Positions 51,069 through 59,540 of a DNA stretch of 64,000 bases are shown here, piece by piece. The notes beneath the pieces were generated by a model. It searched no databases. It was not told the DNA's origin and saw only the letters and a list, made by a program, of their open reading frames with translations. The stretch spans positions 19,494-83,493 of the forward strand of contig NZ_VIGP01000008.1 in the NCBI RefSeq assembly GCF_009299795.1. Direction: 5' to 3'. The DNA is from Brachybacterium subflavum (lineage in GTDB: Bacteria > Actinomycetota > Actinomycetes > Actinomycetales > Dermabacteraceae). The first letter of the stretch is position 1; every line of letters starts with the position of its first letter. The position numbers were made by a program, and so were the translations under genes.

Positions 51069-52207
51069 TGACGCGGACGGATCCCGCCGGGCAGCGCGCG
51101 GATGCATTGCCCGTGGTGGTCGTCGGCGCCGGCGGCATGGGCAGGGCGTGGATCTCCACGGTGCTGCGCTCGCGCGATGCGCGCCTGGCAGGAGTGGCCG
51201 ATGTGATCGACGGGGCCGCGGCGAGCGCCGTCGCGGACCTCGTGCCCGAGGCGAACCGCGGCGCGGTGCGCACCGGCACGGACGCCCTCGAGGTCGCCCG
51301 CGCGGCGGGCGCGCAGGCGATCATCGACGTCACCATCCCCGCCGCCCACCACCGCGTGACGGCCGACGCGCTGCACGCCGGATACCCCGTGCTGGGCGAG
51401 AAGCCCTGCGCCGCGACCCTCGCGCAGGCGCTCTCGCTCGCCGGGCACGCCGAGGCCACGGGCAGGCTGTTCATGGTCTCGCAGTCGCGCCGCCACAACC
51501 CGCACCTGCGGGAGGCGGCCCGGCTCGCCGGCGAGCTGGGCGGCGCGGGCCTCGTCTCCACCCGGTTCTCGCGCGCCCCGCGCTTCGGGGGCTTCCGCGA
51601 GGAGATGGCGCAGCCGCTGATCGTGGACATGGCCATCCACGCCTTCGACGCGGCCCGCGTGCTCGTCGCCGGCACCCCCGCATCCGTCACCGCAGTCTCG
51701 TACAACCCTGCGTGGAGCTGGTACGACGGGGACGCGGCCGCGACGGTCACGGTGCGCTACGACTCCGGGGCCGTGCACACCTTCGTCGGCTCGTGGTGCT
51801 CGCCGGGGCGGGAGACCAGCTGGAACGGCGAGTGGTCGCTCAGCTGCCCGCGCGGCACGGTCGCCTGGGACGGCGAGCGGCCTCCATCGGCCACGACGGA
51901 GGACGGCCGGGAGATCCCCGGCCGCGAGCCCGCGGCCGACGCCCTGTGGGAGCTCGACTCCTCGCTCGCGGCCTTCTGCGCAGCCCTGCGCGAGGGCACG
52001 ACGCCCGAGTCGGAGGTGCACGAGAACGTCTGGACCCAGGCGATCGTCGAGGCGGCCGTCCGCTCGGCCGCGGATGGCCGCACCGTGGACCTCGCCGAGA
52101 TCATGGACGAGGCGCTCGACGCGGCGCGGGAGCTGGATCACGCCGACGGCCGCAGCAGCGCCCTGGAGTCGTGGAAGACTGGGAGCGCAGGTGGCGGAGC
52201 CGTGTGA
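51068..52207 (+). CDS. Gfo/Idh/MocA family oxidoreductase
   Basis: A 379-residue NAD(P)-dependent sugar dehydrogenase. The Rossmann motif VVVGAGGMGRAW is at about residues 17-28, and the characteristic Glu-Lys-Pro (LGEKPCAA) near 112. The C-terminal beta-sheet domain has the substrate-face Asp/His in DMAIHAFDAARV. Its ATG overlaps the ThuA stop by one base. A ThuB-like role, oxidising the imported glycoside or disaccharide at C3, is likely from context but not proven. Confidence 0.8.
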   Translation: MTRTDPAGQRADALPVVVVGAGGMGRAWISTVLRSRDARLAGVADVIDGAAASAVADLVPEANRGAVRTGTDALEVARAAGAQAIIDVTIPAAHHRVTADALHAGYPVLGEKPCAATLAQALSLAGHAEATGRLFMVSQSRRHNPHLREAARLAGELGGAGLVSTRFSRAPRFGGFREEMAQPLIVDMAIHAFDAARVLVAGTPASVTAVSYNPAWSWYDGDAAATVTVRYDSGAVHTFVGSWCSPGRETSWNGEWSLSCPRGTVAWDGERPPSATTEDGREIPGREPAADALWELDSSLAAFCAALREGTTPESEVHENVWTQAIVEAAVRSAADGRTVDLAEIMDEALDAARELDHADGRSSALESWKTGSAGGGAV

Positions 52208-52225
52208 GGAACGAGCGGAGGGGGC

Positions 52226-53275
52226 ATGCCGGTGAGGAGGAGCGCGCCGACGAGCCAGGACGTCGCGCGCCTGGCGGGCGTCTCCCAGAGCACCGTCAGC
52301 TATGTGCTCACCGGTTCCCGGCCGATCTCCGCCGCCACGCGCCGACGGGTCGAGGAGGCCATCGAGAAGCTCGGCTACCACCCGAACTCCGGGGCCCGCG
52401 CCCTGCGCTCGCGCCGCAGCGGCGTGATCGGGCTGATGGTGCCCGAGGCCTACGGCAACGATGCGGTGCTGATGCGCTTCGTGGGCGCGATCGCCCGGGA
52501 GGCGCAGCGCTTCGGCTACGACATCCTGCTGGTCACGGCGCAGGAGGGCGCCCGGGGCATCCACCGCGTGGTGCGCACGGGCGTGTGCGAGGCTCTGATC
52601 CTCATGGAGCTCGGCCGCCACGACGAGCGCGTCGCTGCCGTGGTGGAGGCGGGCCTGCCGTTCGTCCTGATCGGCAAGCCCGTGGGATTCCCCAACGGCA
52701 GCGTGGTGGACCTCGACTTCGAGCGCCTGGGCCGGATGGTCGTGGACCGTGCGGCCGACGAGGGCTGCGAGCGCCTGCTGCTGTTCGGCGAGCCCGGGCA
52801 CCGTCGCCACCGCAATGACGTCTCCCGGTTCCTGCTCGGCATCGAGGAGCAGGGGCAGAGCACGGGCCTCGAGGTCGTGCTCGATGCGGGCGATCTCCCT
52901 GACGTCCCCGCCCGCGCCCGCGACCTCGCGCGCGCGGGCAGGCGCACGGCCGTGTTCGGGCTCAACGGCGTCACCGAAGTGCTCTTCGCGACCGCCGCGA
53001 GCGGCGCGCTCGCGGACCCTGAGCTGCTGCCCCTCGCGCTCACCGACGAGGACCTCGCCGCCATCAGCCCTCTGCTCGCACGGATCCCCAGGATCGATCC
53101 GCGACGCGTGGAGATCAGCGAGCTCGCGGTGCGCGAGCTCGTCCGCCTGCTGCGCGAGGACGGCGCCTCCCCGCGCGTGACGCTCGTGGAGCCGGAGTGG
53201 GTGGAGCCGGATCGGGCGGGGCAGAAGCGGCCGGGGCAGGACGGCGGCGAGCACGCCTCGACCCCCACAGGTTAG
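52226..53275 (+). CDS. LacI family transcriptional regulator
   Basis: A 349-residue regulator. The helix-turn-helix and hinge are at residues 10-65 (TSQDVARLAGVSQSTVSYVL, NSGARALRSRRSGVIGLMVP), followed by a periplasmic-binding-like sensor domain. The last about 30 residues are polar. A GGAGGGGG site precedes the ATG. It is the last gene of the second ABC importer operon and probably represses it through the paired sites at 46629 and 46877, with the imported sugar or its product as inducer. Confidence 0.85.
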   Translation: MPVRRSAPTSQDVARLAGVSQSTVSYVLTGSRPISAATRRRVEEAIEKLGYHPNSGARALRSRRSGVIGLMVPEAYGNDAVLMRFVGAIAREAQRFGYDILLVTAQEGARGIHRVVRTGVCEALILMELGRHDERVAAVVEAGLPFVLIGKPVGFPNGSVVDLDFERLGRMVVDRAADEGCERLLLFGEPGHRRHRNDVSRFLLGIEEQGQSTGLEVVLDAGDLPDVPARARDLARAGRRTAVFGLNGVTEVLFATAASGALADPELLPLALTDEDLAAISPLLARIPRIDPRRVEISELAVRELVRLLREDGASPRVTLVEPEWVEPDRAGQKRPGQDGGEHASTPTG

Positions 53276-53340
53276 GCTGACCTCAGCCCTTCGCCCCGGG
53301 CCCATCCCCACCCGCCCTCTTCCCGGAAGCCCGAGGCACG

Positions 53341-55242
53341 ATGCCTGCCACGCGCACACGTGACGTCCCCGCGCACGCCGCCGCCCCGCCGCCCGTCGAC
53401 ACCTGGACCGACCCGCTCGAGCGGAAGGCACGTCGCGACGCGAGGCCCTCGGCCGGGTCCGCCGGCGAAGCCGTCGTCGGCCCCGACGCGGACGGCGCCG
53501 ATGCCGCCGCCGGACCTCAGCCCGTATCCCGACCCGCCCCGCCGCGCACCGCGTGGGCGCTCATCCGCCGCGCCCTGCGCCGGCACCTGGGCGCGGTGAT
53601 CCCCGGCTTCCTGCTGATGGCGCTGTGGCAGACGTGCGAGGCGGTCGTGCCGATCGCGATCGGCGTGATCGTGGACCGCGCAGTGGTGCCGATGGACCGT
53701 CTCGCGCTGCTGATCTCGATGCTCGGCCTGCTCGCGCTTTTCACGGTGCTGTCCTTCTCCTACCGCTTCGGGTCCCGGTGCATGCACTTCTCGCTGCTGC
53801 GCGAGGCGCATGCCCTGCGGGTGGAGGTGGCCCGCCACGCCCTGCTCACGCGCGGCGCGCTCAGCGGCAGGCGTCCGGGCGAGGTCCTCTCCCTCTCCAC
53901 GGCCGACGCGGACGTCGCCGCCACGATCTTCCGCCAGCTTGCCGTCGGCGGATCGGCGGTGGTGGGGCTCGCGGGCGCCTCGCTGTACCTGCTGTGGACG
54001 GACGTGCTGGTGGGACTCGTGGTGATCGTCGGCGTGCCGCTCACGCTGCTCGCGATCGCGGGCCCCTCGAAGCTCATCTCACGCAGCAGCGGCGTGCAGC
54101 AGGCGGCGATCGCCGAGGCCGGCGCCGTCGCCGGGGACACCATGGGCGGACTGCGCATCCTCAAGGCGATCGGCGGCGAGCGCTGGGCGTCGGCCCGGTA
54201 CCACGGCACCTCCCGCGAGGCCGCCCACGCGGGAGTGCGCACCGCGGATCTCTCCGGGCGCGTCACGGGACTGGGCACGCTCGCGGTCGCGATCATCCTC
54301 GCCGGAGTGCTCCTGCTCGCCGGATGGCGCGTGACCAGCGGCGATCTGAGCGTCGGCCAGCTGGTCTCCATCGTCGGCGTCGCCGCCTTCTTCTCCGAGC
54401 CCGTGCAGGCGCTCACCATGACCGTCGCCGTCTTCGCGCGCTCCCACGGCGCCGCCCAGCGCCTCGCCGACTACCTCTCCACCGGTGAGGTCGAGGCCGT
54501 CGGCGCCCCCGCCCCCACGAGCTCGGCCCTCGAGATCCGCGGGCTCCCGCTCGATGCGGCCGACGCCGAGGCCCCGCGCACCCTCGACCTCGCGGTCCCA
54601 CCGGCCGGTCTCGTGGTCATCGACGCCGCGCAGCCCGCCGTCGCGACGCGCGTCGCGGACGCCCTGGCCGGGCACGACGGCGCGGGCCATGTCCTGCTGG
54701 GCGGGGCTGACCGCGCCCGCGCGCCCCGGCCGATCGCCCCGCGCATGGTGCTCTCGCCGCACGCGGCCGACCTGTTCGAGGGCACCATCCGCTCCAACAT
54801 CACCCTCACCCACGGCCTCGAGGCCGACGCTCCCCGCGCGGTCTCCTCCGCGGTCGTCCCCGGGACCTTCTCGGCGACCGCACCGGAGATCTCCCCCGCC
54901 GTGCTCGCCGCCTCGGCGACCGACGAGGTGCTCGAGGCCGTCGGCACGGGCCTGGACCACGCGGTCCGCGAAGCGGGAAGCAATATCTCCGGCGGACAGC
55001 GCCAGCGCATCGCCCTCGCCCGCGCCCTGCACGCCGACCCCGACGTGCTCGTGCTCGAGGACCCCACGAGCGCCGTCGACTCGGTGACCGAGTGGACGAT
55101 CGCCCGCGGCGTCCAGGCGCTGCGCGCCGAGCGCGCGACCCTCGTGCTCACCGCCTCCCCCGCCTTCCGCGCCCTCGCCGACCGGATCGTCGAGATCCCC
55201 GAGGATGCGGCCCCGACCCAGATCGCGAGCGTGCAGCGATGA
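53341..55242 (+). CDS. ABC exporter half-transporter with degenerate nucleotide site
   Basis: A 633-residue type IV ABC half-transporter. It has a hydrophilic N-terminus (about 1-65), six membrane segments (about 75-360) and a nucleotide-binding domain (about 395-620). The P-loop is lost: the usual glycine-rich GxxGxGKST is replaced by IDAAQPAVATRVADAL (about 427-442). The signature NISGGQRQRIALARAL (about 546) is intact, and Walker B reads VLVLEDPTSAVD, with Glu-Asp where Asp-Glu is normal. It can work only with the next protein, which has the complementary defects. The ATGA overlap at 55239-55242 couples them. The substrate is unknown. Confidence 0.85.
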   Translation: MPATRTRDVPAHAAAPPPVDTWTDPLERKARRDARPSAGSAGEAVVGPDADGADAAAGPQPVSRPAPPRTAWALIRRALRRHLGAVIPGFLLMALWQTCEAVVPIAIGVIVDRAVVPMDRLALLISMLGLLALFTVLSFSYRFGSRCMHFSLLREAHALRVEVARHALLTRGALSGRRPGEVLSLSTADADVAATIFRQLAVGGSAVVGLAGASLYLLWTDVLVGLVVIVGVPLTLLAIAGPSKLISRSSGVQQAAIAEAGAVAGDTMGGLRILKAIGGERWASARYHGTSREAAHAGVRTADLSGRVTGLGTLAVAIILAGVLLLAGWRVTSGDLSVGQLVSIVGVAAFFSEPVQALTMTVAVFARSHGAAQRLADYLSTGEVEAVGAPAPTSSALEIRGLPLDAADAEAPRTLDLAVPPAGLVVIDAAQPAVATRVADALAGHDGAGHVLLGGADRARAPRPIAPRMVLSPHAADLFEGTIRSNITLTHGLEADAPRAVSSAVVPGTFSATAPEISPAVLAASATDEVLEAVGTGLDHAVREAGSNISGGQRQRIALARALHADPDVLVLEDPTSAVDSVTEWTIARGVQALRAERATLVLTASPAFRALADRIVEIPEDAAPTQIASVQR

Positions 55243-57125
55243 CGACCAGCACCGCCCCGTCGGCCGAGACAACCCCGTCGGCCACCGCGCCGCTCCTGCC
55301 CACGGCCCCGCCCCGGCGCATCCTCGCCGAGATCCGGCCCCTGCTCACGCGGCGACCGCTGCTGCTGCTCGCGATCGTGGCCGCCGGCGTCATCTCCGCG
55401 GTCTGCGGGCTGGTGGGCCCCTGGATCGTCGGCGACCTGGTCGACGACCTCACCGCCGATCCGACGATGCGCCCGGTCGTCACCGGCGCGATCTGGGTGC
55501 TCGGCGCCGGGATCGTCGGCGGCCTGGCCACGTGGCTCGGCCGCTGGTGGACCTCCTCGCTGGCCGAGCCGGCGGTCGCCTCGCTGCGCGAGGACGTCAT
55601 GGACGCCGCGCTGTCCGTGGATTCGGCGGTCGTCGAGAGCGGCGGCCGCGGTGACCTCGTCTCCCGTGTCGCCGAGGACTCCCGCGTGGTCACCGATGCG
55701 GCCTCGCTGATCCTGCCGATGTTCCTGCAGTCGCTGTTCGTGGTCGTCGTCTCCGCGGCCGGCATGACCGCGGTGGACTGGCGCCTGGGCGTCGCGGGCC
55801 TGGTCGCGGTGCCGATGTACTGGCTGACGCTGCGCTGGTACCTGCCCCGGTCAGGGCCGATCTACGCGCAGGAGCGGATCGCCTTCGGGGTGCGCTCGCA
55901 GCGGATGCTCGGCGGGATCGGCGGCGCGGCGACGCTGCGCGCCTTCGAGGCGGAGCGCACGGAGCTGGACCGGATCGACGCCGCCTCTTCCCGTGCCCGC
56001 GACCTCTCGATCCACGTGTTCCGCTTCCTCACCCGCGCCTTCTCGCGCAACAACCGCGCCGAGGCCGTGACCCTCGTGGTCCTGCTGGTGGTGGGCTTTT
56101 TCCTCGTCGAGTCGCGCAGCCTCAGCGCCGGCGGCGTCGCGACCGCGGCCCTGCTCTTCCACCGCCTGTTCAACCCGATCGGCGCGCTCGTGGGCATGTT
56201 CGACGAGATCCAGTCCGCCGGCGCCTCGCTCGCCCGCATGGTCGGCGTCATCGACCTTCCGGCCCAAGGGGTCCGCGAGAGCCTGCTGGGTGCCGGAGGG
56301 AACGCTGGGGGCGACGAGGGCGCGTCGGCTGACGAGCACGCGCTGGCCGGATCGGCTCGTGCGGAAGGGGCGTCGGTCGCGGCCCCGATCGCCGACACCG
56401 CTCCCCTGGTGCTCGCGGGCATCGCCCACGCCTACGCCCCCGAGCGCACGGTGCTCGCCGACGTCGATCTCACGATCGCTCCCGGCGAGGTGGTCGCGGT
56501 GGTCGGCGCGACCGGTGCGGGCAAGTCCACGCTCGCCCAGATCGCCGCGGGCATCGTCCCGCCCAGCACCGGCAGCGTGCGCCTCGGCGCGGACTCCGTG
56601 CGCGAGATCCCCGCCCGCGAGCTGCGCCGACGCGTGGCGATGATCAGCCAGGAGGTGCACGTCTTCCACGGCACGGTCGCGCAGAACGTGCGCCTTCCCC
56701 GCCCCGAGGCCGACGACGCCCAGGTCGAGGGTGCGCTCGCGCACGTGGGCGCCCTCGAGTGGGCGGCGGCGCTGCCGGAGGGGCTGGCGACCCCGGTCGG
56801 CGAGGGTGCGCACCGGCTGACGGCGATGCAGGAGCAGATGCTCGCGCTCGCCCGCATCGTGCTCGCGGCCCCCGACTTCGTGGTCCTCGACGAGCCGACC
56901 GCGGAGGCCGGATCCTCCGGGGCGAGGGCCCTGGAGTCCGCGGCCGAGGCGGTGCTCGCGGGCCGCGGCGGGCTGGTCGTCGCCCACCGGCTCTCGCAGG
57001 CCGCGTCGGCCGACAGGGTCGTGGTCATGGAGCAGGGGCGGATCGCCGAGATCGGCCGCCACGAGGACCTTGCCCGCGGAGACGGCCTCTACGCCCGACT
57101 GTGGGAGGCGTGGACGGCGCGCTGA
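55239..57125 (+). CDS. ABC exporter half-transporter, catalytic partner
   Basis: A 628-residue half-transporter with six membrane segments (about 35-330), an Ala/Gly/Glu-rich linker (about 348-385) and a nucleotide-binding domain. Walker A GATGAGKST (about 422-430) and Walker B FVVLDEPTAEAG (about 547-558) are canonical, but the LSGGQ signature is lost (HRLTAMQEQMLALARI, about 524). The dimer thus keeps one complete ATP site (this Walker A/B with the partner's SGGQ) and one dead site, an extreme form of a known pattern. It ends before a palindromic repeat. Confidence 0.85.
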   Translation: MTTSTAPSAETTPSATAPLLPTAPPRRILAEIRPLLTRRPLLLLAIVAAGVISAVCGLVGPWIVGDLVDDLTADPTMRPVVTGAIWVLGAGIVGGLATWLGRWWTSSLAEPAVASLREDVMDAALSVDSAVVESGGRGDLVSRVAEDSRVVTDAASLILPMFLQSLFVVVVSAAGMTAVDWRLGVAGLVAVPMYWLTLRWYLPRSGPIYAQERIAFGVRSQRMLGGIGGAATLRAFEAERTELDRIDAASSRARDLSIHVFRFLTRAFSRNNRAEAVTLVVLLVVGFFLVESRSLSAGGVATAALLFHRLFNPIGALVGMFDEIQSAGASLARMVGVIDLPAQGVRESLLGAGGNAGGDEGASADEHALAGSARAEGASVAAPIADTAPLVLAGIAHAYAPERTVLADVDLTIAPGEVVAVVGATGAGKSTLAQIAAGIVPPSTGSVRLGADSVREIPARELRRRVAMISQEVHVFHGTVAQNVRLPRPEADDAQVEGALAHVGALEWAAALPEGLATPVGEGAHRLTAMQEQMLALARIVLAAPDFVVLDEPTAEAGSSGARALESAAEAVLAGRGGLVVAHRLSQAASADRVVVMEQGRIAEIGRHEDLARGDGLYARLWEAWTAR

Positions 57126-57192
57126 TCGGGCGCGGGGCACGCACCTGGACGCCCGCGAGCTGAGATCGTCACCAGGCATTGCCAGCACCGAA

Positions 57193-57264
57193 GTCACGGA
57201 CGGGCCGCTGGTGAGGAGCCGTGGCAATATTGCCCCGGCTCCTCACCAGCGGCCCATCCGCGAC
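57193..57264. repeat. 72-bp palindromic element, copy 2
   Basis: 36-base arms meet at AAT/ATT with 33 of 36 positions paired. The left arm begins GTCACGGACGGGCCG, as in copy 1 at 42932-43003. It lies between the ends of the ABC exporter and a converging oxidoreductase gene. Confidence 0.85.
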
Positions 57265-57313
57265 AGGACATTCGGTGAGAGAACGCGACGGACGAACTGA
57301 TCGAGCCCCCGGA

Positions 57314-58387
57314 TCAGACCTCGGCGAGTGCGACCGGCTGGCCCGTGCGCACGGACTCCTGGGCTGCGGCGACGATGCGCACGGTGCGCAGGCCGGCCTC
57401 ACCGCTCGGCTCGACACCGCTGCTGCTTCCCCGGTGCACTGCGGCGAGGAACGCATCGAGCATGAGCGCATCGAGGTCCGCGCCGTAGGGCAGCCACTGG
57501 CCGAATCCGCCCACGTGCTGCGAGAACGGGTCGACGGTGAGCTGTCCCTGGGTGCCGACGGCCTGGAGGGTGACGCCGCCCCAGGTGGGGGCGTCGGCCG
57601 ACTGCGACCAGGAGCAGTCGATGGTCGCGACCAGCCCGTCGGCGTAGGTGAGGGTCACGAGTCCGCCGGTCTCGGCGCCGTCCCCGGCGCGATCGGCGAA
57701 GAGGATCCGGTTGGTGACGGCGTGGACGGTCTCCGGTTCCCCGAACACGGAGTCGAGGATCTGGGCGATGTGGACGGTGTGGTCCACGAGCGCGCCGCCC
57801 CCGGAGAGCTCGATGTCGGTGAACCAGTCGCGCCCCGTGGGCAGTTTGCCGTTGTTGGTGCCGGTCACGCCCACGACCTCGCCGAGACCGCCGTGGGCGA
57901 CAGCATCGCGCAGCGAGGCGACCTGCGGGGCGAAGTGCACGGGGAAGGCGGTCATGAGCAGCACTCCCGCCTCGCGGCAGGCCTCGACCATCTGCTGGGC
58001 GTCGACGACGGTGGTCGCCAGCGGCTTCTCGCACAGTACGTGCGCGCCGCGCCGCGCGGCCTCGAGGACGAGGTCGCGGTGGTGCGCGTTGGCGCTGGTG
58101 ACGACGACGGCGTCGGGCCCGGTCGTCCCCCCGCCCCACGCGTCGAGCGCCTCCTCGTGGCTGCCGACGATCCGCGAGCGGTCGGAGACGCGCACGTCGC
58201 CGAAGCCGTCGGGGTCGGAGACGACGAGGTCGACGTCCTCGCGCGCGTCGAGCAGGGCCGCATAGCCGGCGGCGTGGGTGTGGGCGCAGCTGAGCAGGGC
58301 GATGCGCAGAGGGCGGTCCGGGGCGCGCCCCTGTTCGCCCGCGTGGTGTGCCGCCTGATCGTCCGCCCGGTCGTCCGTGGTCAGCAT
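57314..58387 (-). CDS. Gfo/Idh/MocA family oxidoreductase
   Basis: A 357-residue sugar dehydrogenase-like protein. The N-terminal Rossmann region (RIALLSCAHTHAAGY, starting about 28) lacks the standard GxGxxG glycines, with CAHTHA instead. The conserved LCEKPLATT (about 117) and the active-face GGGALVDHTVHIAQI (His) are present. It overlaps the upstream related gene by seven bases, so the two are coupled and may work together on one sugar. Substrate unknown; the glycine-poor motif may mean altered cofactor use. Confidence 0.75.
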   Translation of the reverse strand: MLTTDDRADDQAAHHAGEQGRAPDRPLRIALLSCAHTHAAGYAALLDAREDVDLVVSDPDGFGDVRVSDRSRIVGSHEEALDAWGGGTTGPDAVVVTSANAHHRDLVLEAARRGAHVLCEKPLATTVVDAQQMVEACREAGVLLMTAFPVHFAPQVASLRDAVAHGGLGEVVGVTGTNNGKLPTGRDWFTDIELSGGGALVDHTVHIAQILDSVFGEPETVHAVTNRILFADRAGDGAETGGLVTLTYADGLVATIDCSWSQSADAPTWGGVTLQAVGTQGQLTVDPFSQHVGGFGQWLPYGADLDALMLDAFLAAVHRGSSSGVEPSGEAGLRTVRIVAAAQESVRTGQPVALAEV

Positions 58388-59370
58388 GCGATCCTCCGTC
58401 CGGACGCGATGGATTCGAGGGCAGCGAGCGCGACCTCGACCGCGGTGACGCCGTCGGCCCCGCTCACGCGCGGCGTCGCACCGGACTCGAGCGTGGCGAC
58501 GGCGTCGAGGATCTCGAGGGCGTAGGGGCTGGTCATGCCGGAGACATCCGGAAGGTAGTCGCCGTCTGCGCCGCGCCGGGCGGCGGCGACCTCGTCACGG
58601 ATCACGCCGTCCCCGCTCGCGGAGTCGTACTCGAGGCGTCCGCCGTCGCCGGCGAGGGAGAAGGTGTAGCGGAAGACGGTCCCGGGAGCGCCCCAGAGAC
58701 CGCGGCAGTGGCTGATCGCCCCGCCGGTGTGCGTGAGGACCACGTGCGCGGTGCGCAGGGAGCCGTCCTCGCCGCGCCGGTTCTGCTGGGCGAACACGGA
58801 GGCCACGGGACCGGCCATCCAGATCGCCTGGTCGATGTCGTGGATCATCTGGTCCATGACGATGCCGCCCGAGCGGGACTCGTCGGCGAACCACGGCTGC
58901 TTCGGCATCGCGCCGGTGCGCTCGAAGCGCAGCACGGCGGGGGCCCCGATCGCGCCACGCTCGATCGCGGCCTTCGCCGCCGCGTACTGCGGGAAGAAGC
59001 GGACCACGTGCGCGGGGAACAGCAGGCGGCCGACGCGCTCGGCGTGCTCGACCAGCGATCGGGCGTCCTCGGCGCGCAGCGCGAGCGGCTTCTCGCAGAC
59101 CACGTCCCGGCCGGCGTCGAGGGCCCGGTGGACGATCTCGGGGTGGCTCGGGGTGGGGGTGCAGACGTCGACGACGTCGACCGCGGCGAGCAGGTCGTCG
59201 AGGTTCTCGTGCACGATGGCGCCGAACTGCTCGGCGAAGGCGTCCGCGCCCTCGAGGCTGCATGCGTGCAGCTCGGCGCCGGCGTCGATCCAACCGGGGG
59301 CATGCGCACGGGAGATCCCGCCTGTGCCGATGATGCCGGCGCGCAGGCGGCCGACGGGTGGGGCAGTCAT
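58381..59370 (-). CDS. Gfo/Idh/MocA family oxidoreductase
   Basis: A 329-residue NAD(P)-dependent oxidoreductase with a normal Rossmann motif (GIIGTGGISRAHAPGW), VCEKPLALR (about 91) and the C-terminal MDQMIHDIDQAIWM substrate face. GAGGAG precedes ATG 59370. It is cotranscribed with the downstream related gene. An inositol- or aldose-type substrate is typical, but nothing here fixes which. It is divergent from the pirin gene. Confidence 0.8.
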   Translation of the reverse strand: MTAPPVGRLRAGIIGTGGISRAHAPGWIDAGAELHACSLEGADAFAEQFGAIVHENLDDLLAAVDVVDVCTPTPSHPEIVHRALDAGRDVVCEKPLALRAEDARSLVEHAERVGRLLFPAHVVRFFPQYAAAKAAIERGAIGAPAVLRFERTGAMPKQPWFADESRSGGIVMDQMIHDIDQAIWMAGPVASVFAQQNRRGEDGSLRTAHVVLTHTGGAISHCRGLWGAPGTVFRYTFSLAGDGGRLEYDSASGDGVIRDEVAAARRGADGDYLPDVSGMTSPYALEILDAVATLESGATPRVSGADGVTAVEVALAALESIASGRRIAC

Positions 59371-59540
59371 CTCGCTCCTCAGAGGGGTCGTCGCGGAGGG
59401 TGCCGTGGCTCACTCGGCTGGTCCTCGAATCTACCGTCGGGCCCGGCGCCCGGCAACACGACCCGCAGCCCGTCCGACTGCCGGGCACGGATGCCCACGC
59501 ATAGGCTGAGCATGCGCCGGGATCGCAGAGGGAGGCGACG

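Noticed and set aside
42932..57264. The two 72-bp palindromes as insertion sequences
   Set aside because: There is no transposase frame within or beside them and no clear target duplications. They are kept as palindromic repeats.
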